Shown here: one piece after another, positions 32,781-42,513 of the stretch
Numbering within the stretch: position 1 is the stretch's first letter
Layout of the letters: each line of letters starts with the position of its first letter
NCBI RefSeq assembly: GCF_034676705.1
Contig: NZ_JAUCBS010000013.1
Location: 322,501 to 386,500, forward strand
Source: Gemmobacter sp.
GTDB taxonomy: Bacteria > Pseudomonadota > Alphaproteobacteria > Rhodobacterales > Rhodobacteraceae
Direction: 5' to 3'
Length of the DNA stretch: 64,000 nucleotides
Notes under the pieces: model-generated
What the model saw: the letters and a program-made list of their open reading frames with translations, nothing else
What the model was told of the DNA's origin: nothing
Databases searched by the model: none
Program-made: the position numbers and the translations under genes

Positions 32781-34028
32781 TCAGGCCCATTCCCCCTTGC
32801 GCATCACCGGGGTGCGGCTGCCATCGGCACCGATGCCGTCGATGTCCACCTGGCCAGACCCGATCATCCAGTCGACATGGATGATCGAGCTGTTGCCGCC
32901 CTGCGCCGTGATCTGGTCGGGGGTCAGGGTGGCGCCGTTCACGAAGCATTTGGAATAGCATTGGCCAAGCGCGATGTGGCTCGCGGCGTTTTCATCGAAC
33001 AGGGTGTTGTAGAACAGCAGCCCCGATTGCGAGATCGGCGAGGAATGCGGCACCAGCGCCACCTCGCCCAGCCGGCGGGCGCCTTCGTCGCTGTCGATCA
33101 GCTTTTGCAGCACGTCCTGCCCCTTGGTGGCATGCGCTTCGGTGATGCGGCCCTCCTCGAACCGGACCCGGATGCCGTCGATCAGGCTGCCCTGATGCGA
33201 CAGCGGCTTGGTGGCGGCGACATGGCCGGTCACCCGCAGGGCATGCGGGGTGGTGAACACCTCTTCGGTGGGGATGTTGGGGTTGCAGGAAATGCCGTTC
33301 TTGGCGGTCGAGGCGCCGCCGTGCCATTCGTGCCCATCGGCCAGACCGACCGTCAGGTCGGTGCCCGGCCCGGTGAAATGCAGGGCGGCAAAGCGCTGGC
33401 CGTTCAGCCAGGCCGACCGTTCGGCCAGCCGGGCGGAATGCGCGGCCCAGTCGGCAACCGGATCGTCGCCGTCGATCCGGCTGGCGGCGAAGATGGCGTC
33501 GGCCAGTTTCGCCTGCGCCTCGCGCGCAGGGAGGTCGGGAAACACCTGGCGCGCCCAGGGCTGGCCGGGCCAGGCTAGCAGCGTCCAGTTGATGTCGAAG
33601 TTCGAGATCTTTTCCAGTGCGGGCCGGTAGGCAATGGCATTGGCGCGGCTGGCGCGGGCAACCTTTTCGGGATCCTGTTCGGACAGCAGCATGGGGTTGT
33701 CGCCGACAATCGCCATGCGGGCGGCGTTGTTGCCATAAGCCTCGGCCATGCCCCTATAAAGCCAGTCGGGCGCGCGGTCGAAGCTGGGTTTGCGCGCGCT
33801 GCGGTAGCGGGCCAGTGTCACTGCCTCGTCGCTGAAGATCGGGGTGACCAGGCCGGCGCCGGCCTTGTAGGCGTGATGCGCGATGCGGCGCACCAGCGGG
33901 GCGGCGGCTATGGGGGCGGTCAGCACCAGATCCTGCCCGGGTTGCAGGTTAAGCCCGACCTGCACGGCGACCCGGGCCAGCCGGTCGATGCGCTTGGGGT
34001 CGAGGGCGTTGGATGTGCTGGGTGCCAT
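32781..34028 (-). CDS. M29-family aminopeptidase (AmpS/aminopeptidase T type)
   Basis: 415 residues of the thermophilic aminopeptidase (M29) family. Metal-binding and active-site blocks are present: NIPTEEVFTTPHALRVTGHVAATKPLS (near 253-279), GEVALVPHSSPISQSGLLFYNTLFDENAASHIALGQCY (near 320-356) and the closing SSIIHVDWMIGSGQVDIDGI (near 380). It removes N-terminal residues from peptides, using two divalent metal ions, in the cytosol. The start at 34028 follows an AGGAAGG Shine-Dalgarno. It is divergent from the aldehyde dehydrogenase gene. Confidence 0.93.
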   Translation of the reverse strand: MAPSTSNALDPKRIDRLARVAVQVGLNLQPGQDLVLTAPIAAAPLVRRIAHHAYKAGAGLVTPIFSDEAVTLARYRSARKPSFDRAPDWLYRGMAEAYGNNAARMAIVGDNPMLLSEQDPEKVARASRANAIAYRPALEKISNFDINWTLLAWPGQPWARQVFPDLPAREAQAKLADAIFAASRIDGDDPVADWAAHSARLAERSAWLNGQRFAALHFTGPGTDLTVGLADGHEWHGGASTAKNGISCNPNIPTEEVFTTPHALRVTGHVAATKPLSHQGSLIDGIRVRFEEGRITEAHATKGQDVLQKLIDSDEGARRLGEVALVPHSSPISQSGLLFYNTLFDENAASHIALGQCYSKCFVNGATLTPDQITAQGGNSSIIHVDWMIGSGQVDIDGIGADGSRTPVMRKGEWA

Positions 34029-34130
34029 GGCGGGCCTTCCTGAAGCTGTTTGTCGCAGACTGGCGATGTTGCGGCCGGCTTGCAAGCGGCAGGGTGGCTG
34101 GGGCAGGATCGCGCCGAAAGGCACCCATCC

Positions 34131-35531
34131 ATGACCGACCACACCCCCGATGCCATTGCCGCGGCCTTTGCCGCCCAGACCGCCGGGGTTGTCACCCGGC
34201 GCACGCGGTTCGGCCTGGCCGAACGCCGCGCCGCCCTGGTCCGCCTGCGCGCGGTGCTGGCGCAGCGCGAACCGGACATCATCGCCGCGCTGTCCGCCGA
34301 TTTCGGCAAGCCCGAGACCGAAACCCTGCTGACCGAGATTCTGCCGGTGCGGCAGGACATTGCCCATGCGGTGCGGCACCTGCGGCGCTGGATGCGCCCG
34401 CGCCGGGTGGCGCCCACGCTGGCCATGCTGGGCACCAGCGCCCGCATCCGGCCGGAACCGCGCGGGGTCTGCCTGATCATCGCGCCGTGGAACTATCCGC
34501 TGAACCTGGCGCTGGGGCCGCTGGTTTCGTGCATCGCGGCGGGCAACAGCGCGATTCTCAAGCCGTCGGAACTGACGCCGGCCACATCGGCGCTGATCGC
34601 GGCGATCGTGGCCGAGGCGTTCACGCCCGATCTGGTGACGGTGGTGCAGGGCGGGGCCGACGTCTCGCAGGCGTTGCTGGCGCTGCCGTTCGATCACATC
34701 TTCTTCACCGGCAGCCCCGAGGTGGGCAAGATCGTGATGACGGCAGCGGCGCGGCACCTGACCTCGGTCACGCTGGAACTGGGGGGCAAGTCGCCCGCCA
34801 TCATCGGTCCGGGCGCCGATGTGGACCAGGCGGCGGCCTGGGTGGCATTCGGCAAGTTCGTCAACGCCGGGCAGACCTGCATCGCGCCCGATCATGTCTA
34901 TGTGCATGACGATGTGCGCCCGGCATTCCTGGCCGCGCTGCGGGCGCGCATCGCGCGGGCCTATGGCGACGGGGCATCGCCGCATCTGGCGCGCATCGTG
35001 AATGACCGGCATGCGGGGCGGTTGCGGGCCCTGCTGGACGATGCCCGGGGCAAGGGCGCGCAGGCGGTGCTGGGCGGCGCGGGCGAGGGCCGGCACATCC
35101 CGCCCACGCTGGTCGAGGCGGTGACCCCCGACATGCGGCTGGATCAGGAGGAGATTTTTGGCCCCGTCCTGCCGGTGATCGGCTATGCCGATCTGGACGG
35201 CGTTCTGGCGCGGATCAACGCGCGGCCAAAACCGCTGGCCCTTTATGTCTTTGACAGGGATCGCGGTTTTACCGACCGGATCATTGCCGCCACCAGTTCC
35301 GGCGGGGTGGGGGTGAACCTGACCATGGCGCATTACAGCCATCACGGGCTGCCCTTTGGCGGCGTCAACCATTCGGGCATCGGGGCCGCGCATGGCGAAT
35401 TCGGCTTTCGCGCGTTCAGCCATGACCGGGCGGTGCTGGCCAACAGGTTTTCGGCCTTGGGGCTGATCTTTCCGCCCTATACCGCCCGGGTGCGCGGGCT
35501 GGTGCGGGCTGTGCTGCGCCTGCTGGGGTAG
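34131..35531 (+). CDS. Aldehyde dehydrogenase family protein (coniferyl/fatty aldehyde type)
   Basis: 466 residues, shorter than classical ALDHs and typical of the class-3/CalB group. Landmarks: IIAPWNYPLNLALGPLVSCIAAGNSAILKPSE (near 118-150), FFTGSPEVGKIV (near 195), ELGGKSPAII with the general-base Glu (near 217), the catalytic Cys in FVNAGQTCIAPDHV (near 250), and EEIFGPVLPVIGY (near 340). The C-terminus has a hydrophobic LIFPPYTARVRGLVRAVLRLL tail, suggesting weak membrane association as in fatty aldehyde dehydrogenases. It oxidises aldehydes to acids with NAD(P)+. GAAAGG stands nine bases before the ATG. Confidence 0.9.
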   Translation: MTDHTPDAIAAAFAAQTAGVVTRRTRFGLAERRAALVRLRAVLAQREPDIIAALSADFGKPETETLLTEILPVRQDIAHAVRHLRRWMRPRRVAPTLAMLGTSARIRPEPRGVCLIIAPWNYPLNLALGPLVSCIAAGNSAILKPSELTPATSALIAAIVAEAFTPDLVTVVQGGADVSQALLALPFDHIFFTGSPEVGKIVMTAAARHLTSVTLELGGKSPAIIGPGADVDQAAAWVAFGKFVNAGQTCIAPDHVYVHDDVRPAFLAALRARIARAYGDGASPHLARIVNDRHAGRLRALLDDARGKGAQAVLGGAGEGRHIPPTLVEAVTPDMRLDQEEIFGPVLPVIGYADLDGVLARINARPKPLALYVFDRDRGFTDRIIAATSSGGVGVNLTMAHYSHHGLPFGGVNHSGIGAAHGEFGFRAFSHDRAVLANRFSALGLIFPPYTARVRGLVRAVLRLLG

Positions 35532-35537
35532 CCCGCG

Positions 35538-36092
35538 CTACGCCCGCCCGGCGGTCGAGGACAGGGTCAGCGGATCTATCTTCAGCGTGGCCAGCGCGGC
35601 GGCCCATTTGCCGCCCTGATCGGCGCCAAAGATCACCTCGGTGGCGGCATCCGCCGTCAGCCAGTCGTTGCGCAGGATTTCTGATTCGAGCTGCCCCGGC
35701 CCCCAGCCGGCATAGCCAAGCGCCAGAAACGCCTGTGCCGGGCCTGTGCCACGGGCCAGCGCCTCCAGCACGTCCTGGGTCGCGGTCATCGCCATGCCGC
35801 CTGGAACCTTCATCGTGCCGGCGCTGGACGCCCAGCCATCGCCGTGCAGGACGAATCCCCGTCCGGGTTCCACCGGCCCGCCATACTGGATCGACAGGCT
35901 GGGCACGCTGTCGCCATGGGCAATGCCGATCTGGTCCAGCAGCCGGGAAAAAGCCAGATCGGGCATGGGCTTGTTGACGATCAGGCCCATCGACCCCTCG
36001 TCCGAATGGCTACAGATCAGCACCACGCTGCGCTCAAAGCGCGGATCGCCCATTGCAGGCATGGCAATCAGGAACTTGCCGCTGAGGTCCAT
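35538..36092 (-). CDS. YqgE/AlgH family protein
   Basis: 184 residues matching the UPF0301 family: N-terminal LSGKFLIAMPAMGDPRFERSVVLICSHSDEGSMGLIVNKP and central YGGPVEPGRGFVLHGDGW. Biochemical function is not settled; AlgH affects alginate synthesis in Pseudomonas. Cytosolic. The ATG at 36092 has GGAAGGGAG upstream and matches the family start; a longer in-frame start would overlap the divergent gene region. It is convergent with the aldehyde dehydrogenase gene, only 6 nt away. Confidence 0.93.
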   Translation of the reverse strand: MDLSGKFLIAMPAMGDPRFERSVVLICSHSDEGSMGLIVNKPMPDLAFSRLLDQIGIAHGDSVPSLSIQYGGPVEPGRGFVLHGDGWASSAGTMKVPGGMAMTATQDVLEALARGTGPAQAFLALGYAGWGPGQLESEILRNDWLTADAATEVIFGADQGGKWAAALATLKIDPLTLSSTAGRA

Positions 36093-36220
36093 GGCGCTCT
36101 CCCTTCCGGTGGTCTTGGTCCAAGGGTGGCGGTTGAAAGCGTTGCACGCAAGCCACCCTCGCGGAGGCATCGCCGGAATGTGACTTTGAAATGACCGGGC
36201 CGCAGCGGAAAAGCTTCGAC

Positions 36221-37189
36221 ATGCTCAGAAACCTTGCCCGCCCCCTTGCCCTTGCCGCCGCCGTCGCGCTGTCGGGCACCGCGCCAGCCACCGCCCAGTC
36301 GCTGGGCGATATCCTGTCGGCCGAACTGCTGCCCGGTTGGCGGACGGAAACGGGCACCCAGATGGCGGCCATCCGGCTGACGCTGTCGCAGGGGTGGAAA
36401 ACCTATTGGCGCAGCCCCGGCGATGCGGGCATTCCGCCCGAATTCGACTGGCGCGGGTCCGAGAATGTCAAGGCGGTGCGCCTGCACTGGCCGGTGCCGC
36501 AGGTCTTCGACTTCAACGGCATGCAGACCATCGGCTATGCGCGGGAACTGGTATTGCCGGTGGAGATCTGGCCGCAGGTGCCCGGAGAGCCGGTGAAGCT
36601 GCACAGCAATGTCGATCTGGGCGTCTGCCGCGACATCTGCGTGCCGGCGAACCTGCGGCTGCAAGGCACGCTGGCGCCGCAAGGCGGGGGCGATCCGGTG
36701 ATCCGCGCCGCGCTGAAGGCGCAGCCGGGCAGTGCGCGGGCCGCCGGCCTGCGGTCGGCCAGTTGCCAGGTGGAACCATCGCGCAAGGGGCTGAAGCTGC
36801 GGGCGGAGCTGGATCTGCCGCGCCTTGGCCCGGACGAGGTGGTGGTGGTCGAAACCTCGGACCCGACCGTCTGGGTGGCCGAGGCGGTGACGCGGCGCGA
36901 TGGCGGGCGGCTGGTGGCGGAAACCCAGTTGGTTTCGGCCGACCGCAAGCCCTTTGCGCTGGACCGATCCGGGCTGACGATCACCGTGCTGTCGGGTGGC
37001 AAGGCGGTGGAACTTACCGGCTGCCCGGCGCCACAGGTCGATACGCCGACCGCAGCCGCCACAACAGCGCGGCGCCCGCTGCAAGCGATGCAAGCGCCAG
37101 CGTCCCGCCCAGGAACAGCAGGGCCGCCAGCAGCAGCGGCGGCATCGCGGGCAGGATCCCGGCCAGCGGGGCCGGCAGGGCACCCGTAA
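36221..37189 (+). CDS. Stand-alone DsbD N-terminal-domain periplasmic protein with extended tail
   Basis: 322 residues. The signal peptide MLRNLARPLALAAAVALSGTAPATAQ supports the start at 36221; an ATG ten codons upstream (36191) is possible. Residues ~28-255 match the DsbD_N / ScsB-like interaction domain, with TYWRSPGDAGIPPEFDW and the cysteine pair in NVDLGVCRDICVPANLRLQG (near 135). The membrane electron-transfer and thioredoxin domains of full DsbD are absent. The natural end should be near LTGCPAPQ (nt ~37030). Instead the frame runs on for ~50 Ala/Pro-rich residues antisense to the RND gene (176-bp overlap), so the stop was probably lost. Role: probable periplasmic thiol-redox or copper-stress function. 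Confidence 0.78.
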   Translation: MLRNLARPLALAAAVALSGTAPATAQSLGDILSAELLPGWRTETGTQMAAIRLTLSQGWKTYWRSPGDAGIPPEFDWRGSENVKAVRLHWPVPQVFDFNGMQTIGYARELVLPVEIWPQVPGEPVKLHSNVDLGVCRDICVPANLRLQGTLAPQGGGDPVIRAALKAQPGSARAAGLRSASCQVEPSRKGLKLRAELDLPRLGPDEVVVVETSDPTVWVAEAVTRRDGGRLVAETQLVSADRKPFALDRSGLTITVLSGGKAVELTGCPAPQVDTPTAAATTARRPLQAMQAPASRPGTAGPPAAAAASRAGSRPAGPAGHP

Positions 37190-40100
37190 CCGCGACCCGG
37201 CCCATGGTGCAGGCGAACCACGCCAGCATCGCCAGCAGCACGGCCCCGATCAGCCGCCCCGCCCCCCGTGCCCGGCGCGGCACATGCAGGCCCCGGCGCA
37301 GCGACCGGAACGCCCGGCCCAGATCGGCCTGCACCGCCATCAGCGCCGGCACCACCAGCAGCACCAGAACCATGCCGAAGCCCAGCCCGTAAACCAGCGT
37401 GATCACGGTGGGTTTCAGGAACAGCGCCTGCGATGACGCCTCGTACAGCAGTGGCGCCAGCCCGGCGACCGTGGTCGTCGTCGTCAGCGTCACCGCGCGC
37501 AGCCGGTCCGAGGCGCCCTCGACAATGGCGCGATGCAACGGGGTGTCCTGCGCGCGTTCGTCCACCGCATCCACCAGCACGATGGAATCGTTGATGATGA
37601 TGCCCGACATGCCCAGCATCCCGACGATGGAAAACATCGACAGCGGCATGTCCCAGGCATGGTGCCCCCAGATCGCGCCGACCAGCCCGAAGGGGATGAC
37701 GGACATCACCACCAGCGGCCGGGTCCAGCTGGAAAAGATCCAGCACAGCACCAGATAGATCCCCGTCAGGCACAGGATCAGGCCCAGCAGCGCATCCGAC
37801 AGGAAATCCTGTTCCTGTTCCGCCAGCCCCGTCTGCTGCCAGCCGATGCCATGATCCTGGGCGATGCGGGGCAGGATCCCGGCGGTCAGCTGGCGGCGCA
37901 CCTCGGCCGAAGCCGCGGGGTCGTCTTCGGATATGTCGCCGGTCACGGTAACGACGCGCAGCCCGTTTTCGCGCCGCACGGTGGAAAACCCGCTTTTGCC
38001 CTGCACGCTGACCACATCGGCTAGCGGCAGCCAGGCGCCGCCGGGGGCCTGCAACCAGGTGCGGTCCAGGAAATCGGCGGTCAGTTCGCTGTCGGGCAGT
38101 TCCACCCGCACCTCGGCCGACCGTGGTCCGTCGGGATAGGTTGCCGCCTCGATCCCGTTCAGCCGTTCGCGCAGCAGCCGCCCCAGCGCGTCCACCGTGA
38201 ACCCCAGCGCCTGACCCTGCGGGGTCAGGGTCAGGACCAGTTCGTCCTTGTCATACGTCAGGTTGTCTTCCAGCGCCGAAACGGCGGGGAATACCGCCAG
38301 CGCGCGCTTCAGCGCCTCGGCCGCCGTCTTCAGCGTGCCGGCATCGGCGCCGGTCAGCTGCACCGACAGAGCATCGCCGCTGGGGCCGAAGCGGGCGCCG
38401 CGAAAGCTCAGTTCCTCGACCTTGGGGTGGGGGCGCACCTCTTGTTCCAGGGCCGACAGGAATTCGAAGGCGGAATAGGGCCGCAGGTCGGGGTCGATCA
38501 GCTCGATCGAGATGGAGCCCAGAAGGTCGGCCTCTTTCACCTCGGATCCGGGAAGGCCGCGCCCGGCATTGCCGCCGACCTGGCCCATCGCATGGTCGAT
38601 GGGATTGGCGCCATGATCGGCCTGATAGCGCGCCGCCACGCTGCGCGCGGCCCGTTGCAGTTCCGACACCATGGCCAGCGTATCGGCCCGCGTGGCGCCC
38701 GGCAGCATGGAAAAGTTGCCGCTGATCGACCCCTGTTCGGGCGAGTTGAAGAACCGCCACGTCACATCGCCGCGCAGGAACAGCGCCGCCTGCGCCGACA
38801 GCGCCAGCAGCGCCAGCGCCAGCACCGGATAGCGGGCGCGCACCACCAGCGCCATCAGCGGCTGGAACAGCCGCAGGCGCATCCATTCAAAGCCGCGGTT
38901 GAACTGGCGCGACGGCCAGTCATACCAGCGGTCGCGCGCGGTCGCGGCCAGCGCATGGGCCATGTGGTTGGGCAGGATCAGAAAGCATTCCACCAGCGAG
39001 GCGATCAGCACCGCAGCCACGGTAAAGGGAATGTCCCCGATCATGGTGCCGAAATTGCCCTGCACCACGAACAGCCCGGCAAAGGCGATCACCGTGGTCA
39101 GGGTCGAGGCAAGGACCGGCGATCCCATGCGGATCGCCGCATTCTCGGCCGCCTGAAACGGCGCCTCGCCCATGGTCCGGGCGCGGTGATCGGCATGTTC
39201 GGCCACCACGATGGCATCGTCCACCACCACGCCCAGCATGATGATCAGCGCGAACAGCGACATCATGTTAATGGTCAGCCCGGCGGCATACATCACCCCC
39301 AGGGCGGCCGCCATCGCCACCGGAATGCCCGCCGCGACCCAGATCGCGGTGCGCGCGTTCAGGAACAGGAACAGCAGCCCCAGCACCAGCGCCAGCCCCA
39401 TGACGCCGTTTTCCAGCAACAGGTTCAGCCGGTCGGTGATGCCTTCGGCCCGGGTGCGGATCAGCTCTACCCTTACCCCCTGCGGCACGGTCAGTTGCAG
39501 GGCATCGGCCACCGCCTGCACCTGCGCCTGCATGCGGATCGCATCGCCGGTATCGTTCCTGTCGACCCGGACCTGCATGGCGGGGTGGTCGTCGACCATA
39601 TAGGCCACGTTGCGATCCGCCCCCAGCACCTCGATGCCGGCCACATCGCCAATGGTCAGCGTCGTGCCATCGGCGCCCCGCCGCAGCACGATGGCGGCGA
39701 TCTGGTCGGCGCTGCGCCGTTCGGTGCCGGTGCGCACCCGGGCGGTGCCGCCCGCCACATCCCCGGCGGGCAGCGATTGCACCTCGGCCCCGATGGCATC
39801 GGCGATCTGGCGCATCGACAGGTTGTGCCGCATCAGCGCGGCGGTGGGCACCCGCACCATGGTGCGCGGCGCGGCAATACCCTGAATCGTGGTGCGGGTG
39901 ATGCCGGCGGCGAACAGGCGGGCGGTCAGCTCATCGGTAAGCTGGGCCAGCTGGGCGGGGGGCAGCGGGCCGGTGATCACCACATCGGTCACCCGGTCGC
40001 GCCAGTTGCCGCGCCGCACCTCGGGCGGGTCGGCCTCTGCCGGCAGGGTGCGGATACTGTCGACGGCGGCCTGCACATCGTCGCTGGCCCGGCCCATGTC

Positions 40101-40424
40101 CCACCCGGCCTCGAACGTCACGGTAATTGTCGCCGCCCCCTCGCGTGAGCGTGCGGTGGTGCCCTCGACCCCCTCGACCGCCAGCAATGCGGGGTCCAGC
40201 GCCTGCACGATGGCGCGGTCCACCTCTTCGGGGCCGGCGCCCGACCAGGCGACGCTGACGGTCACGGTGCCGACCACGTTGTCGGGAAAGAACTGGCTGC
40301 GGATGCGGGTTCCGGCCACGATCCCGGCCAGCACCATCAGCAGCATCAGCAGGTTGGCCAGTGTCCGGTGCCGGGTGAAATGCGCCAGCAGGCCGCGCGC
40401 ACGGGATGGGACCGGCGCCGCCAT
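37014..40424 (-). CDS. RND-family efflux transporter permease
   Basis: 1136 residues, an AcrB/MexB-like inner-membrane proton antiporter. TM1 (RTLANLLMLLMVLAGIVAG), two large periplasmic loops, and the TM4 charged segment LFALIIMLGVVVDDAIVVAEHADHRARTMG (near 405-435), which carries the proton-relay Asp pair, are all present. The second half repeats the plan (MLGMSGIIINDSIVLVDAVDERAQ). After the usual last helix there is a C-terminal addition with two more hydrophobic stretches (about 1060-1125), unusual for the family and in the part overlapping the DsbD-like gene. One base separates its ATG from the adaptor stop. Substrate: unknown small toxic compounds. Confidence 0.94.
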   Translation of the reverse strand: MAAPVPSRARGLLAHFTRHRTLANLLMLLMVLAGIVAGTRIRSQFFPDNVVGTVTVSVAWSGAGPEEVDRAIVQALDPALLAVEGVEGTTARSREGAATITVTFEAGWDMGRASDDVQAAVDSIRTLPAEADPPEVRRGNWRDRVTDVVITGPLPPAQLAQLTDELTARLFAAGITRTTIQGIAAPRTMVRVPTAALMRHNLSMRQIADAIGAEVQSLPAGDVAGGTARVRTGTERRSADQIAAIVLRRGADGTTLTIGDVAGIEVLGADRNVAYMVDDHPAMQVRVDRNDTGDAIRMQAQVQAVADALQLTVPQGVRVELIRTRAEGITDRLNLLLENGVMGLALVLGLLFLFLNARTAIWVAAGIPVAMAAALGVMYAAGLTINMMSLFALIIMLGVVVDDAIVVAEHADHRARTMGEAPFQAAENAAIRMGSPVLASTLTTVIAFAGLFVVQGNFGTMIGDIPFTVAAVLIASLVECFLILPNHMAHALAATARDRWYDWPSRQFNRGFEWMRLRLFQPLMALVVRARYPVLALALLALSAQAALFLRGDVTWRFFNSPEQGSISGNFSMLPGATRADTLAMVSELQRAARSVAARYQADHGANPIDHAMGQVGGNAGRGLPGSEVKEADLLGSISIELIDPDLRPYSAFEFLSALEQEVRPHPKVEELSFRGARFGPSGDALSVQLTGADAGTLKTAAEALKRALAVFPAVSALEDNLTYDKDELVLTLTPQGQALGFTVDALGRLLRERLNGIEAATYPDGPRSAEVRVELPDSELTADFLDRTWLQAPGGAWLPLADVVSVQGKSGFSTVRRENGLRVVTVTGDISEDDPAASAEVRRQLTAGILPRIAQDHGIGWQQTGLAEQEQDFLSDALLGLILCLTGIYLVLCWIFSSWTRPLVVMSVIPFGLVGAIWGHHAWDMPLSMFSIVGMLGMSGIIINDSIVLVDAVDERAQDTPLHRAIVEGASDRLRAVTLTTTTTVAGLAPLLYEASSQALFLKPTVITLVYGLGFGMVLVLLVVPALMAVQADLGRAFRSLRRGLHVPRRARGAGRLIGAVLLAMLAWFACTMGRVAVTGALPAPLAGILPAMPPLLLAALLFLGGTLALASLAAGAALLWRLRSAYRPVAPGSR

Positions 40425-40425
40425 G

Positions 40426-41889
40426 CTAGCCCCCGCTCCGCGATTCCAGGCGGCGGACGATCTGGGCGGGCACCCGGTCCTGTTCCAGTTGGGCCAGGAT
40501 GCGTGCCCTGGCCTCGGCCGGCATGCGGCGGTTGCCCTCGACCAGCGCGATCAGCGCGGCCCGACGTTCGGGGGTAAGGTCCACCATCTCGGCCACCGGC
40601 GCCTGTACCGCCGGTTGCTCGCCCTGCCGGATCGGGCGCACGCGCACGCCGGCCCCCAGCAGCGGGGTGCGTTCGGTAACCACCTCGCGCCCGTCCAGCG
40701 CGGGGGAGCGCAGGATCACCTGATCGCCCTGCCGGCGTTCCAGCACCACGGGCACTGCCTCCAGCCGGTCATCGGGGCCCAGGGCCAGCACGGTGCCATC
40801 ATTGCCAAGCGCGGTGGCGGGCAGGGCGATCACATCGTCCAGCGCCGGTTCGGGAATGCGCAGCGTCACGAAATCGCCCGGCCGCAGGCCCGGCGCCGGC
40901 GCCAGCGTGGCATAGATCACCCGGCCGGCCTGCCCCTCGCCCACCACGGCGCCGCTGCGGGCCAGGGTGCCCGTGGCCATGATCTGCGCGCCTGGCAGGT
41001 CCAGTTCGGCCTGCACCGCGACCGGGCGCAGGGCGCCATCCGGCCCGATCAGCCGCGCATGCTGCGCGGTCGAGATCCGCGCCGCCACCTCCAGCGCATC
41101 CGGGTCGACGATCTGGGCCAGCTTTTCGTTCTGGCCCACCAGCCCGCCCTGCACCACCGCCACATCCGACAAACGGCCGGCAAAGCCTGCGACCACCTCG
41201 GTCTCGGCCAGGGCGCGTTCGGCCTCGGCAATGGTGATGTCCAGCCGGCCAAGCGCCACGGCGGCCTGATCCACCTGCGCCTCGGCCCCGACCAGGGCCT
41301 GCCGGCGCGACAGCACGGCCTGTTCGGCCTGCTGCACCGCCAGTTCCGCCGTTTCCACCGCGGCATCCGACCCCACGCCGCGCTCGCGCAGCGTGCGCTG
41401 GCGGTCGGCCGCCGCGCGCCGCAGATCGGCCTGCCCCTGGGCCGAGGCCAGCTCGTCCCGCGCCAGATCGCGGCCACGGGCAGCATCGCGGGCATCTGCC
41501 TCGGCCTGGATGCGGTCGGCCCGCGCCAGGTTCAGCGCCGCTTGTGCGTCCGACGGGTCCAGCCGCAGCAGCACATCGCCCGCCGCCACCGCCGCGCCAT
41601 CCTCGAACCCCTCGGCCAGCCAGACGATACGCCCGGCGCGCGGTGCCCGCACCTCCAGCATCCGGCGTGACCGGACTTCGCCGAACACCTCCATCGCGGG
41701 AACGATCCGGCCCGGCACCACCGCCAGCACGGGCGCGGCGTAAATCCGTTCGTTTGCGGCGCGCGGCACCACCTTGTCGGCCCAGCGGGCCTGCAACCCC
41801 CGATGTACGACATGCCCGGCCAGCGCCAGCACCGCCAGCGTCACCGCCAGCAGCACGATTGCCGTCATCGAGCGCATGACAAGGCGCAT
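40426..41889 (-). CDS. RND efflux periplasmic adaptor (membrane fusion protein)
   Basis: 487 residues. One N-terminal membrane anchor (SMTAIVLLAVTLAVLALAG) is followed by the lipoyl half-motif near 70-100, a long alpha-hairpin coiled coil (about 110-200, rich in Ala/Arg/Glu/Gln), and the second lipoyl plus beta-barrel domains with ETEVVAGFAGRLSDVAVVQGGLVGQNEKLAQIVDPDALEV. A C-terminal Glu/Arg-rich helical tail of ~50 residues (LTPERRAALIALVEGNRRMP) is additional. It links the RND pump to an outer-membrane channel; no TolC gene is nearby. Start 41889 has AGGAGG upstream; the longer frame adds no membrane or domain sequence. Confidence 0.92.
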   Translation of the reverse strand: MRLVMRSMTAIVLLAVTLAVLALAGHVVHRGLQARWADKVVPRAANERIYAAPVLAVVPGRIVPAMEVFGEVRSRRMLEVRAPRAGRIVWLAEGFEDGAAVAAGDVLLRLDPSDAQAALNLARADRIQAEADARDAARGRDLARDELASAQGQADLRRAAADRQRTLRERGVGSDAAVETAELAVQQAEQAVLSRRQALVGAEAQVDQAAVALGRLDITIAEAERALAETEVVAGFAGRLSDVAVVQGGLVGQNEKLAQIVDPDALEVAARISTAQHARLIGPDGALRPVAVQAELDLPGAQIMATGTLARSGAVVGEGQAGRVIYATLAPAPGLRPGDFVTLRIPEPALDDVIALPATALGNDGTVLALGPDDRLEAVPVVLERRQGDQVILRSPALDGREVVTERTPLLGAGVRVRPIRQGEQPAVQAPVAEMVDLTPERRAALIALVEGNRRMPAEARARILAQLEQDRVPAQIVRRLESRSGG

Positions 41890-41970
41890 GGGCCGCCCCT
41901 CTCCTCCTGTCGTCTGCCCGGCAGGGCGCGGGAACAGCGGGTTCAACGCCCCTGCCGCAGCTTTCCGTCG

Positions 41971-42513
41971 CTACTTGCGGCGCCGGTGTTCATCCAGCCG
42001 GGGAAAGATCTCGACAAAGTTGCAGGGCCGGTGCCGATAATCCAGCTGCCAGCGCAGGATTTCGTCCCAGGCATCGCGGCAGGCGCCGGGGCTGCCGGGC
42101 AGGGCAAACAGGTAGGTGCCCCCCGCAACGCCCCCCGTCGCCCGGCTTTGCACGGCCGAGGTGCCGATCTTTTGCATCGACACCAAGGTAAAGACGGTGC
42201 CGAACGCCTCGATCTCTTTCTCATAGACGTCGCGATGCGCCTCGACCGTCACGTCGCGCCCGGTCAGCCCGGTTCCGCCGGTGGAAATGATCACATCGAC
42301 CGCCGGGTCGGCGATCCAGTCGCGCAGCTGCGCGCCAATCGCCGCCCGGTCATCGCGGCAGATCGCGCGGGCGGCCAGCCGGTGCCCCGCACCTTCCAAC
42401 CGTTCCACCAGCGTATCGCCCGACCTGTCATCGGCGGCGCCGCGCGTGTCCGATACCGTCAGCACGGCAATCCGCACCGGAATGAACTCGCGGCTTTCGT
42501 CGATCCGGCTCAT
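41971..42513 (-). CDS. moaB: Molybdenum cofactor biosynthesis protein B
   Basis: 180 residues of the MoaB/MogA family: IAVLTVSDTRGAADDRSGDTLVERLEGAGH, the substrate loop VDVIISTGGTGLTGRDVTVEA and the YLFALPGSPGACRDAWDEIL C-terminal motif. These proteins adenylylate molybdopterin before molybdate insertion, or are MoaB paralogs of unclear role; the length and IGTSAVQSRATGGVAGGTYLF segment favour MoaB. Its ATG overlaps the uracil-DNA glycosylase stop by 4 nt, so the two are translationally coupled though functionally unrelated. Confidence 0.93.
   Translation of the reverse strand: MSRIDESREFIPVRIAVLTVSDTRGAADDRSGDTLVERLEGAGHRLAARAICRDDRAAIGAQLRDWIADPAVDVIISTGGTGLTGRDVTVEAHRDVYEKEIEAFGTVFTLVSMQKIGTSAVQSRATGGVAGGTYLFALPGSPGACRDAWDEILRWQLDYRHRPCNFVEIFPRLDEHRRRK

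Noticed and set aside
38427..41670. Plus-strand frames of 573 and 593 residues over the RND and adaptor genes
   Set aside because: They mirror the coding bias of the opposite strand and have no family similarity.
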